59,164 nt of DNA from JALYGK01 sp036259835. GTDB lineage: Bacteria; Actinomycetota; UBA4738. The notes under the pieces are model-generated. The model was not told where the DNA came from. It was given only the letters and a program-made list of their open reading frames with translations, and did no database searches. The stretch covers positions 1-59,164 of the forward strand of contig DATABA010000156.1 of the NCBI GenBank assembly GCA_036259835.1, in the 5' to 3' direction. Both the position numbers and the translations under genes were made by a program. The number at the start of each line of letters is the position of its first letter. The first letter of the stretch is position 1. Positions 17,857 to 25,627 of the stretch are shown one piece after another.

Positions 17857-18275
17857 GGCGGCGACGGCAGACAGGGTGGGAGGACCAACGAGGGCAGCAG
17901 CCCGAATATCTGGATGAGGCCGTAGAGCACGCTCGAGGCGACGCCCACGAATGCCATCCCGGTGGCGCGATCGAGCGGGGCGCCGTCCGATTCGGCGAGC
18001 AACCGACGAAGGGCTCGGAACGCGAGCAGTCCCCCCGCGATGGTCACGGCAAGCAAGGCGATGGTCGCCCCGACGGTCCACGTGTGGAGGCTCAACCCGA
18101 AGATCTCTTTCGCCCTCATGGCAGGAGCGCATCCCAGCTCGTAGATCAGATCTCCCAGAAGCAGGTGCGTCAGCCATGCCAGCGGAGGACCGAGCACCCC
18201 GAACCACAACGGAAACGACCGCGTGCTCCTGGGGTCGGCGATCTCTTGGCGGGTGCGGTCGGTCGTTGCGTCCAT
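17853..18275 (-). CDS. Small four-helix membrane protein of a cox/qcr cluster (unknown function)
   Basis: A 140-residue integral membrane protein with about four hydrophobic segments (FGVLGPPLAWLTHLLLG; HTWTVGATIALLAVTIAGG; TGMAFVGVASSVLYGLIQ; GLLPSLVLP). A conserved-looking Trp/His set (PLWFGVLGPPLAW, LTHLLL, LHTW) and a Cys in YELGCAP lie near membrane boundaries. I do not recognise a named family, but similar small proteins sit in caa3-type oxidase clusters. The ATG overlaps the ctaE stop by one base (TGATG). It lies between the oxidase and bc genes, so an assembly or supercomplex-bridging role is plausible but unproven. Confidence 0.75.
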   Translation of the reverse strand: MDATTDRTRQEIADPRSTRSFPLWFGVLGPPLAWLTHLLLGDLIYELGCAPAMRAKEIFGLSLHTWTVGATIALLAVTIAGGLLAFRALRRLLAESDGAPLDRATGMAFVGVASSVLYGLIQIFGLLPSLVLPPCLPSPP

Positions 18276-18904
18276 CACGACCACAGGTGCGGTGACAGGT
18301 ACAGGCTGAACAAGATGAAAACCCAGACCGCGTCGACGAAGTGCCAGTACAACGCCACGTTTTCAACGGCAAGGTGCCGTTCGGCGGTGAACCGGCCACG
18401 CCCGGCGAACCACTGAACCCAGAGGTTCATGACGAGTCCAACGGCCACGTGTAGCCCGTGGAAGCCCGTGATCGTGAAGAACAACGACCCGTACACGTTC
18501 GTGCGTGGGGTGAACTGATCGGTGAGGATCTCCCTGTACTCCACCCCCTGGAAGCCGAGGAAGGTCGCTCCCATCACGAAGGTCGCCAACAACCCGAGCC
18601 GCAGGCGCCCCACTTTTCCCTGACGGATCCCGGTGTGCGCCCAGTGCATGGGGCCGCTCGACAGCAGCAGGATGGGGGTCATGATCGACACCAGGAACAG
18701 ATCCGGCTTGTCGATACCTTCCGGCGGCCAGACCGGCTGGCTCTGAAAACGCAAGTAGAAGTAGCTGAATAGCAGGATCCCGAAGAGCGTGGCCTCGGTG
18801 AAGATCAGCATCACCATGCCCCAGAAGCCCGTGGCGCGTCCGCCCGAGATGCCCTCGGGGTGCGATGCGCTCTGCGGCTGCGCCGGGGCGTGGACCGTGC
18901 TCAC
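18275..18904 (-). CDS. ctaE: Cytochrome c oxidase subunit III
   Basis: A 209-residue membrane subunit with five or more helices. Family hallmarks include FWGMVMLIFTEATLFG (with the conserved Glu), GFQGVEYREI and ITGFHGLHVAVGL, ending with ALYWHFVDAVWVFIL. Subunit III stabilises the catalytic core and supplies protons to the D channel. The GTG start at 18904 gives a GTGA overlap with the ctaD stop; upstream in-frame codons fall inside ctaD. It is a short bacterial form lacking the first two helices of mitochondrial subunit III. Confidence 0.92.
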   Translation of the reverse strand: MSTVHAPAQPQSASHPEGISGGRATGFWGMVMLIFTEATLFGILLFSYFYLRFQSQPVWPPEGIDKPDLFLVSIMTPILLLSSGPMHWAHTGIRQGKVGRLRLGLLATFVMGATFLGFQGVEYREILTDQFTPRTNVYGSLFFTITGFHGLHVAVGLVMNLWVQWFAGRGRFTAERHLAVENVALYWHFVDAVWVFILFSLYLSPHLWS

Positions 18905-20808
18905 GCCTCTTCCTCCCTGAACCAGGCGAGCGTCGCGCCGACCACCACGAGCGCTCCGGCCACCGACAGCCCCCACAAGCTGGTAAGCAGCCCGGTGAAG
19001 ATCAGCAGGAGCCCGAACGCCGACGTCACGGGAGCGAAGGAACCGTGCGGCATCGCGAGCACGGTCTCGACGTCGGCGTCGAGGACGGAAGTGCCCACGG
19101 TTTCGTGCCCCTCCGTGAGGGTTCGGTCCGGATCCAGCACCCGCTCGTTGAGCTGCTTCAGCTCGGGCTGATCCCAGAGCGGTTCACGGCTTCGGACGGT
19201 CGGGATCTGAAGGAAGTTGTAGTCGGGCGGTGGCGAGGTTGTGGCCCATTCCAGCGTCTCGCCTTGCCAGGGATCGGGTCCCGGCGCCTGTCCCCGCCGG
19301 CGGCTGTAGAAGAAGTTCACGACGGTGGCGCCGATCCCTGCCGTGAGGATGTAGGAACCGATGGTCTCCACCAAGTTGTAGACGTCCCAGCCAAGCCCCG
19401 GGTGGAACGTGTAAATCCGTCGCGGCATCCCCAGCAGACCGACGATGTGCATGGGGAAGAACGTCAGGTTGAACCCGACGAACATCAACCAGAACGACAG
19501 CTTCCCGAGTCGCTCGTCCAGCAGGTAGCCGTAGATCTTCGGCCACCAGTAATAGAAGGCGCCGAAAATCGGAAAGACGACACCGCCGAACAGCACGTAG
19601 TGGAAGTGCGCCACCACGAAGTAGGAATCGGTGACCTGCTGATCGAACGGGATGGCCGCGAACATGACGCCGGTCACGCCGCCGACCACAAAGACGAAGA
19701 TGAACGCCACGATGAACAGGAACGCCGTGCTGAAGACAGGCCGGCCGCCGATGATCGTCGCCGTCCACGCGAAGATCTGGACGCCGCTCGGGATCGTGAT
19801 CAGCATGCTGGCCGCGGAGAAAAAGGTCATGGAGACGTAGGGGACGCCGGTGGCGAACATGTGGTGCACCCAGACGCCGAACCCGATCACGCCGATCGAG
19901 GTCGTGGCGAGCGCCACCCACGTGTACCCGACCAGGGGCCGCCGCGAGAACACCGGCACGATCTGAGAAACGATGCCCGCGCCCGGCAGAAAGATGATGT
20001 AGACGTCCGGGTGCCCGAATATCCAGAACAGGTGCTGCCAGAGCACCGAGCTTCCGCCGTGGTGTGGATCGAAGAAGTGAAACCCGAACGCTCGATCCAT
20101 GAAGAGCAGCGCATTCGCGACGGTGAGCGAGGGCAGCGCGAAGATCACCGAGAACGACGCGGCCAGGATGGCCCAGCAGAAGAGTGGCATTCGGTTGATG
20201 GTCATCCCGGGCGCTCGCAGCTTGAAGATGGTGACGATGAAGTTCGCCGCTCCTGCCGTAGACGAAATCCCGAGGAATGCCAGCCCCAACGTGTAGTAGT
20301 CGGCGTTCAGCCGCGGCGTGAACTCCTTGGAGGAAAACGGAACGTAGTTGAACCAACCGTTGTCCGGGGCCTGGCCGATTAAGAAGCTCGAATACATGAA
20401 CAGGCCCGCGAACAGGAACACCCAGTAGCTGAAGGCGTTCAGTCGCGGGAACGCCATGTCGCGGGCTCCGATCATCAGGGGGATGAGGTAGTTCCCGAAG
20501 CCGAACAGCATGGGCGTGATGAAGAAGAAGATCATCGTGATGCCGTGCATAGAGAACAGTTGGTTGTAGGTATCCGGCCCGACGAGTGTGTTGCCCGGCG
20601 CGGCGAGCTGGGCCCGCATGATGAGGGACTGGATCCCGCCGAGCACGAAGAAGATGAACGACGTGTAGATGTAGCGCTTGCCAATCCGCTTGTGGTCCAC
20701 CGTGTCCAGGAACGACCCGAGGCCGGGAAGCTCGCGCCACAGCGACTCGAGCCGCTCGGCGACCCGCTGGACGGTCGTCGCGCCGACGGGTCTGCCGACC
20801 TCGCTCAC
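18901..20808 (-). CDS. ctaD: Cytochrome c oxidase subunit I, C-terminally extended, Asp in place of the gating Glu
   Basis: A 635-residue heme-copper oxidase core. Ligands visible: the low-spin heme His in SMHGITMIFFF, CuB His in FGHPDVY, the VHHMFATG pair, and heme a3/a ligands in VVAHFHYVLFGG. The D-channel region FGNYLIPLMIGARDMAF is present. His266 and Tyr270 of GHPDVY would form the usual His-Tyr crosslink, but residue 268 is Asp where type A1 oxidases normally carry the proton-gating Glu. About 130 extra residues follow the core and end in two hydrophobic segments (SAFGLLLIFTGLLTSLWG; VAGALVVVGATLAWF), like Bacillus caa3 subunit I. GTG start, GTGA overlap with ctaC. Confidence 0.95.
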   Translation of the reverse strand: MSEVGRPVGATTVQRVAERLESLWRELPGLGSFLDTVDHKRIGKRYIYTSFIFFVLGGIQSLIMRAQLAAPGNTLVGPDTYNQLFSMHGITMIFFFITPMLFGFGNYLIPLMIGARDMAFPRLNAFSYWVFLFAGLFMYSSFLIGQAPDNGWFNYVPFSSKEFTPRLNADYYTLGLAFLGISSTAGAANFIVTIFKLRAPGMTINRMPLFCWAILAASFSVIFALPSLTVANALLFMDRAFGFHFFDPHHGGSSVLWQHLFWIFGHPDVYIIFLPGAGIVSQIVPVFSRRPLVGYTWVALATTSIGVIGFGVWVHHMFATGVPYVSMTFFSAASMLITIPSGVQIFAWTATIIGGRPVFSTAFLFIVAFIFVFVVGGVTGVMFAAIPFDQQVTDSYFVVAHFHYVLFGGVVFPIFGAFYYWWPKIYGYLLDERLGKLSFWLMFVGFNLTFFPMHIVGLLGMPRRIYTFHPGLGWDVYNLVETIGSYILTAGIGATVVNFFYSRRRGQAPGPDPWQGETLEWATTSPPPDYNFLQIPTVRSREPLWDQPELKQLNERVLDPDRTLTEGHETVGTSVLDADVETVLAMPHGSFAPVTSAFGLLLIFTGLLTSLWGLSVAGALVVVGATLAWFREEEA

Positions 20809-21821
20809 TTCAGGCTCTCCAGGTAGTCGACCAGCGCCTGGACGTCGTCGGGCGGTAAAGGAACCGGCGGCATGAGATTCCCCGGTTTGATGGACTGCGC
20901 GTTGACGACCCAGGCGGCCAGGAGACTCCGCGTGTTGGGCACGGTCCCGGCCCCGATGGTTCGACGGCTACCGAAGTGGGTCAGATCGGGTCCGACTCGT
21001 CCGGCTGCCGTGGTCCCCCGAATGGTGTGGCAGCCGGCGCACGCGTTCGTCTCGAACACCCGTTGTCCTCTTGTGAGATTTGCCGCGGCCGGGGCGGGAA
21101 CGCTCGACGCCTCGCGCTGAACCCACCGTTCGAACGTAGCCTGCGGCTCCGCGATGACGAAGAAGATCATGTGCGTGTGCTGGCGTCCGCAGTACTCCGC
21201 GCATTGACCGCGGTACACGCCGGGCTGCGATGCTTCGAGCCACATGTTGTTCGTCTGGCCGGCGATCATGTCGGTCTTGCCCGCAAGCTCCGGCACCCAG
21301 AAGCTGTGGATCACGCCATTCGAGGTGAGCCGTATTCGCACCGGCTGACCCACCGGGATATGGATCTCGTTGGCGGTGACGATTCCCTGCTCTGGGTACC
21401 GAACCTCCCACCACCAGAGTCGTCCGATGACGTCGACCGTGAGCATGTTCGAGCGAAGTGGGGCCGCCAGGAAGTTCACGTCCCGTAGCGTGACAACCCA
21501 CAAGACGGCCAGGACGATCAGCGGTCCGACCACACCGCCGAAGAGGAGCAGCCGCCGCTCCCAATGGCGGGGACTGGTGACGCCGTGAGGGTCGTCTGCG
21601 CCGCGCTCCGACCTTCGCCGGCGGAACATCCCGAGCAACAGCAGCGCCCCGACGAACAGCACCACCACCAGGCTGACCCAGAACATGAACCACCAGGTTC
21701 CTGCGATGCGCGCGGCGGCGGGGCCTTTGGTTTCGAGCGTCGACGGGGAGGTTGGGCTGCACGCCGGAAGCACGAGTGCGGCAAGAACCAACAGCCAGCC
21801 GAGACTACGTAGTCTGCGCAC
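20805..21821 (-). CDS. ctaC: Cytochrome c oxidase subunit II with fused cytochrome c (caa3 type), lipoprotein
   Basis: A 338-residue subunit. It begins with a lipoprotein signal (WLLVLAALVLPAC, lipidated Cys about residue 21), has two membrane helices, then the cupredoxin domain with CuA ligands in HSFWVPEL and GQCAEYCGRQHTHM. A C-terminal cytochrome c domain follows, with CAGCH and an axial Met in PGNLMPPVP. The GTG at 21821 is set by GGAGGAGG placed about 5-8 bases upstream. It is the first gene of the minus-strand operon. Heme c on subunit II plus diheme QcrC would give an electron wire of three c-type hemes between Rieske centre and CuA. Confidence 0.94.
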   Translation of the reverse strand: MRRLRSLGWLLVLAALVLPACSPTSPSTLETKGPAAARIAGTWWFMFWVSLVVVLFVGALLLLGMFRRRRSERGADDPHGVTSPRHWERRLLLFGGVVGPLIVLAVLWVVTLRDVNFLAAPLRSNMLTVDVIGRLWWWEVRYPEQGIVTANEIHIPVGQPVRIRLTSNGVIHSFWVPELAGKTDMIAGQTNNMWLEASQPGVYRGQCAEYCGRQHTHMIFFVIAEPQATFERWVQREASSVPAPAAANLTRGQRVFETNACAGCHTIRGTTAAGRVGPDLTHFGSRRTIGAGTVPNTRSLLAAWVVNAQSIKPGNLMPPVPLPPDDVQALVDYLESLK

Positions 21822-21925
21822 CGACGCCTCCTCCGCTTGCCTCGGGAACGCTCCCCGAACTAAGCCGACTCGAGGGGAACGGTACTCTGGCCGGGCAAAT
21901 CTCACCGAGCAAGGGGAGCACGAAG
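21822..21925. promoter_or_regulatory. Divergent promoter region between ctaC operon and MBL/rhodanese gene
   Basis: This 104-bp gap must drive both respiratory blocks. On the plus strand TACTCT (21883-21888) fits a -10 box, and AAGGGGAG (21911-21918) is a Shine-Dalgarno site for the CTG at 21926. On the minus strand GGAGGAGG precedes the ctaC GTG. A direct repeat GGGAACG occurs at 21844-21850 and 21875-21881, starts 31 bp apart, about three helical turns, and could bind a regulator or an alternative sigma factor. Confidence 0.45.
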
Positions 21926-23293
21926 CTGGAACTCGAGGTCATCGTCACGCGGGGCCTGGGGGACAGCAGCTACCTTCTGGCCTCCGGCGACGAGGCAGCG
22001 GTGGTCGACCCGCAACGGGACATCGGTCGATTCCTTTCCGCGGCACGAGCGCGGGACGTTTCCATTCGCTACGTACTCGAGACCCACGTCCACAACGACT
22101 ACGTCTCGGGGGCACTCGACCTGAAGGAAGTAACCGGCGCGGAGACCGTGGCCGCGGCCGGGGGTGGATACGAGTTCCCGCATCGCAAGGTTGCCGAAGG
22201 CGATGAGCTGAAGCTGGGGGACCTTCGCCTGCTCACGCTCGAGACTCCCGGCCACACCCCTGAGCACGTCGCGTATGTGGTTCACGACCTTCATTCGGAC
22301 GATCCAATTGCCCTGTTCTCCGGCGGCAGCCTGATGGTCGGTGGCGCGGGACGGACCGACCTCCTGGGCGACGAGCTGACCGAAGAGCTCACCCGGGTGC
22401 AGTTTCGAACGATGCAGCGGCTCGCGAAACTGCCCGATTCGGTGCGGGTCCTCCCGACTCACGGCGCCGGCAGCTTCTGCGGGGTGGGAGGTCCGCGCAC
22501 GAAGGACCGGGTCTCGACCATTGGCGAGGAGCGCACTCGGAACGCCGCACTCACCGCATCGAGCGAAGAGGAGTTCGTGCGAGAGCAGCTGTCCGGCCTG
22601 CTCGACTATCCGCTCTATTACCGGCACATGGCTCCGATCAACCGGGCGGGCCCGACACCCCTCGCCGAGCTTCGAACGCCGGAAGGGCTCTCCGCGGAGC
22701 AGGTCGCCACGCGACTCGAACGAGGGGTTTGGGCGGTGGACGCGCGCAGCGGCTCGGAATTCGCGCGTGCGCACGTCCCCGGCGCGGTGAACGTAGAGCT
22801 CGCCGATAGCTTCGGCAGTTACGTCGGGTGGGTCGTGCCTTTCAACGATCCCCTCCTGTTGGTCCTGCCCGAACCAGAGGATGCCTCACTGGAGGAAGCC
22901 ACCACGCAGCTCTGGCGGGTCGGCTACGAGCGAATCCAGGGCTACCTCGCGGGCGGGATGGAGGCGTGGGCGGCAAGCCTCCCGGTCAGCAGGTACGGCG
23001 TGGCCGGGTTGGAGGATCTGTGCCGGGCGTACCGGTCAGGCGCGGCCAAACACATCCTGGACGTTCGCCAGAACCGCGAATGGGATCGGGGCCACATTCC
23101 GGAGAGCCAGCACATCTTCGTGGGCGATCTGGCGGATCGCATCGCCGAGGTTCCCCGAGACGACGAGGTCTGGGCGATCTGTGCCAGCGGCCAGCGCTCC
23201 TCCATTGCGGCGAGCATCCTGGATCGCGAGGGAATCCCCGTCCGCCTCGTGGACGGAACCGGCGTGCCGGACTTCCTCAAACACTGCCTGTAA
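21926..23293 (+). CDS. MBL-fold/double rhodanese protein (persulfide dioxygenase-like), probable CTG start
   Basis: About 455 residues. The N-terminal MBL domain has THVHNDYVSG (HxHxDY form), ETPGHTPEHV, LFSGGSLMVG and LPTHGAGSFCG. This is the signature of ETHE1/persulfide dioxygenase-like and BigR-type Fe(II) enzymes. Two rhodanese domains follow: the first has AVDARSGSEFARAHVPGAVN and no clear active Cys; the second has ILDVRQNREWDRGHIPES and an active loop CASGQRS. It probably handles persulfide or thiosulfate sulfur. No ATG, GTG or TTG fits: the conserved N-terminus (VIVTRGLGDSSYLL) is preceded only by CTG 21926, seven bases after AAGGGGAG. It starts divergently from ctaC. Confidence 0.82.
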   Translation: MELEVIVTRGLGDSSYLLASGDEAAVVDPQRDIGRFLSAARARDVSIRYVLETHVHNDYVSGALDLKEVTGAETVAAAGGGYEFPHRKVAEGDELKLGDLRLLTLETPGHTPEHVAYVVHDLHSDDPIALFSGGSLMVGGAGRTDLLGDELTEELTRVQFRTMQRLAKLPDSVRVLPTHGAGSFCGVGGPRTKDRVSTIGEERTRNAALTASSEEEFVREQLSGLLDYPLYYRHMAPINRAGPTPLAELRTPEGLSAEQVATRLERGVWAVDARSGSEFARAHVPGAVNVELADSFGSYVGWVVPFNDPLLLVLPEPEDASLEEATTQLWRVGYERIQGYLAGGMEAWAASLPVSRYGVAGLEDLCRAYRSGAAKHILDVRQNREWDRGHIPESQHIFVGDLADRIAEVPRDDEVWAICASGQRSSIAASILDREGIPVRLVDGTGVPDFLKHCL

Positions 23294-23324
23294 GAGAGGC
23301 TCCTGAGGTAGCCTTGGAGGTCCC

Positions 23325-24056
23325 GTGGCGTCCCTTCAGCACGTCGATCCGACCGCATCGAATCTCCGGGCAGACCGCGAGAGCGCTCCACCCGCCGTCC
23401 TGCTGTCCAACGTGACGCGGGTCTTTGGGGTGGTGCCCGGTGTGGTTCGAGCGACCATGATCATTCAACCGGGGGAGTGCGTCCTGATTCGCGGGCCGAA
23501 TGGAGCCGGCAAGACCACCCTTCTTCGGATCATCGCCACCGCGATATCGCCGACGTATGGCACCGGTGCGGTGTTCGGCTTCGACCTGGTCGAGGAACGG
23601 GAGACGATCAGGCGACGCACAGAGCTCCTCGGCCACCGCACTCGTCTCTACGACGACCTGTCCGGCCGCGAGAACCTGGCGTTCACGTGCTCCCTCCACG
23701 GTCTTGATCCGGGTGGCATCCACCCAGCGCTGGAGCGGGTGGGCCTTGCCGACGTGGCCGACGAGCGGGTCCGGCGGTATTCGCAGGGGATGCGTCAACG
23801 CCTGGCGCTGGCGCGGGTCCTGCTTCGGGCCCCGGACCTGCTCCTGCTCGACGAGCCGTACGCGGCGCTCGACGAAGAGGCGAGGGAGTTGGTGGACCAG
23901 GTGATCGGCGAAGCGAAGAGCGCCGGGCGAACCGTTGTGCTCGCGACCCACGACCCGACCAAGGTATCGATGGCGAACCGGGTGCTGTTCATGGACGGCG
24001 GAAGGATCCTCCCCGAACTTGCCTCCTCGCCGGTGGTGGACGGACCCGTCGCATGA
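23325..24056 (+). CDS. ccmA: Heme exporter/maturation ABC ATPase CcmA
   Basis: A 243-residue ABC ATPase that powers release of holo-CcmE from CcmC in System I cytochrome c maturation. It has Walker A GPNGAGKTT (about residue 57), the signature YSQGMRQRLALAR, Walker B LLLLDEP and the switch His in LATHDP. The GTG start is fixed by GGAGG just upstream (ttGGAGGtccc). It begins a nine-gene run (ccmA to ccmI) 31 bases after the MBL/rhodanese gene, possibly transcribed with it. Its stop overlaps the ccmB start (ATGA). Confidence 0.88.
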   Translation: MASLQHVDPTASNLRADRESAPPAVLLSNVTRVFGVVPGVVRATMIIQPGECVLIRGPNGAGKTTLLRIIATAISPTYGTGAVFGFDLVEERETIRRRTELLGHRTRLYDDLSGRENLAFTCSLHGLDPGGIHPALERVGLADVADERVRRYSQGMRQRLALARVLLRAPDLLLLDEPYAALDEEARELVDQVIGEAKSAGRTVVLATHDPTKVSMANRVLFMDGGRILPELASSPVVDGPVA

Positions 24057-24727
24057 ACCTTCTGCGACAGGCCGGCCTCATCGCCCGCAAGGACCTGACG
24101 ATCGAGATCCGCGGCCGGTACGGTCTGGCGGCTGTCCTTCCCTTCGCGGTCACGCTCCTGGTCACCTTCGGCCTCTCGTTGGGTCCAGGACGGACGCTGC
24201 TCGAAACGATCGCTCCCGGTCTGTTGTGGCTCGCCGTTCTGTTCGCTTCCGTTCTGGCGTTCCGCCAGGCGTATCAGTCCGAGGGTGAGGATGGGGCGCT
24301 CGACGGACTGGTGCTCTCGCCGGTGGACCGAGCTGCGATCTTTCTGGGAAAGGGAGCGGCGGTCGCCGCCCAGCTTCTCGTTCTTGAAGTCACGGTCATC
24401 CTTCTCGTCACGGCGCTGTTCGGCCTCTCCGTCGGCGAGGAGCTCGCTCCGCTCGCAGCGGCATTCGTCCTCGGAACCATCGGGCTTGCTGCCGTGGGAA
24501 GTCTGTTTGGTGCCGTCTCGGAGTCTCCTCGCGCGAGGGAGGGTGTGTTTCCGCTCCTGGTCCTCCCGCTCGCCACGCCCGTCCTGGTGGCGGGCGTCAA
24601 GGCAACCGAGCTCGCGGCGCAGGGCCGAGGCGCCGAAGCGGCGTCGTGGCTGGGCCTCTTGGTCGCGTTCGATCTGGTCGTCGTCTCGGTCGGCACACTG
24701 GTGTTCGGCTACCTGTTGGAGGACTGA
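24053..24727 (+). CDS. ccmB: CcmB ABC transporter permease
   Basis: A 224-residue membrane subunit with about six helices, partner of CcmA and CcmC. N-terminal AGLIARKDLTIEIRGRYGLAAVLPFA is typical of CcmB, followed by PGLLWLAVLFASVLAFRQAY and EGEDGALDGLVLSPVDR. ATGA overlap with ccmA and TGATG with ccmC indicate tight co-translation of the CcmABC complex. It acts in the cytoplasmic membrane. Confidence 0.9.
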   Translation: MNLLRQAGLIARKDLTIEIRGRYGLAAVLPFAVTLLVTFGLSLGPGRTLLETIAPGLLWLAVLFASVLAFRQAYQSEGEDGALDGLVLSPVDRAAIFLGKGAAVAAQLLVLEVTVILLVTALFGLSVGEELAPLAAAFVLGTIGLAAVGSLFGAVSESPRAREGVFPLLVLPLATPVLVAGVKATELAAQGRGAEAASWLGLLVAFDLVVVSVGTLVFGYLLED

Positions 24728-25491
24728 TGAGCGCGACCGAACGGCTCATGGGCCGGATGACGGCTCGTTCGGCCGAAGTCCTCCTCGGCTGGGCTGCGCT
24801 GGCGGCGCTCGCCGCAAGCGCCGTGATGTCGCTCGCCGTGGCCCCGCCCGATGCGGAACAGGGGAACGTGCAGCGGTTGATGTACGTGCACGTACCGGCG
24901 GCCTGGCTGGCATATCTGGCGTTCGCCGTGGTGTTCGTGGCGAGCATCGCCTATCTCAAGACGAAGCGGACCCGGTGGGACCGGCTGGCGGCCGCGTCGG
25001 CGGAGGTAGGGGTCCTGTTCACGGGGCTCACCATCGTTTTGGGGTCGTTGTGGGGAAAGCCGGTGTGGGGGACGTGGTGGACGTGGGATCCTCGGCTGAC
25101 CACGACGGCGATCCTGTTGCTCATCTACGTCGGATACCTGGCGGTGCGGCGGTTGCCGGATAGTCCGCCCCGCAGGGCTCGCTGGGCCGCCGTCGTCGGA
25201 ATCGTGGGGTTCGTCGATGTTCCGATCGTTCACCTGTCGGTGGTGTGGTGGCGCGGGTTGCACCAGGGCCCGAGCGTCCGGCTGCTCGACGCTCCGACCA
25301 TCGCTCCAGTCATGCTGACGGCACTTCTGGTGGGTGTGCTCGCCTTCACCCTCACGTATCTCTACTTGGTGGTGCTGCGTCTTCGCGTGGGACGGTTGGA
25401 GGACCGAGCACTTGCCGAAGCGCTCTCGCCTCGCCTCGGCGAGCCGGCTCACGCGCTGATGGCCGAAGCTGAGGTCGGTTCCGGTGGCTAA
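24727..25491 (+). CDS. ccmC: CcmC heme-handling protein
   Basis: A 254-residue heme-handling membrane protein. The tryptophan-rich WWD motif GTWWTWDPRLTT (about residues 113-124) lies between helices, with conserved histidines before it (YVHVPAAWLAYLAF) and after it (VPIVHLSVVWWRGLHQGP), the external heme ligands. CcmC loads heme onto CcmE. The ATG at 24727 shares one base with the ccmB stop (TGATG). It is preferred to earlier codons within ccmB. Confidence 0.93.
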   Translation: MSATERLMGRMTARSAEVLLGWAALAALAASAVMSLAVAPPDAEQGNVQRLMYVHVPAAWLAYLAFAVVFVASIAYLKTKRTRWDRLAAASAEVGVLFTGLTIVLGSLWGKPVWGTWWTWDPRLTTTAILLLIYVGYLAVRRLPDSPPRRARWAAVVGIVGFVDVPIVHLSVVWWRGLHQGPSVRLLDAPTIAPVMLTALLVGVLAFTLTYLYLVVLRLRVGRLEDRALAEALSPRLGEPAHALMAEAEVGSGG

Positions 25492-25621
25492 CGTCGAATA
25501 CGTCGTCGCCGGCTATGTGGTGACCGCTCTGGCGCTCGGGCTGTACGTCCTGCGGCTGCATCAGCGGGCGCGAGCGGCCGCGCGGCGGACGAAAGCCATC
25601 GCCGGCAAGCGAGACCGGTAG
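25484..25621 (+). CDS. ccmD: CcmD small membrane protein
   Basis: A 45-residue protein starting at a GTG inside the end of ccmC (8-bp overlap). It has one membrane helix (YVVAGYVVTALALGLYVLRL) followed by a very basic tail (HQRARAAARRTKAIAGKRDR), the standard CcmD plan. CcmD helps release holo-CcmE from CcmABC. Position between ccmC and ccmE and the helix-plus-basic-tail layout support the call; sequence conservation in this family is weak. Confidence 0.82.
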   Translation: MANVEYVVAGYVVTALALGLYVLRLHQRARAAARRTKAIAGKRDR

Positions 25622-25627
25622 CAGCCC

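Noticed and set aside
18865..20382. 505-residue plus-strand open frame opposite ctaD
   Set aside because: Highly charged His/Arg/Asp-rich translation typical of antisense to membrane proteins; ctaD is certain on the minus strand.
21752..21925. TTG 21752 as start of the MBL/rhodanese gene
   Set aside because: It would overlap the N-terminus of ctaC and its ribosome-binding site; the added sequence has no resemblance to the family.
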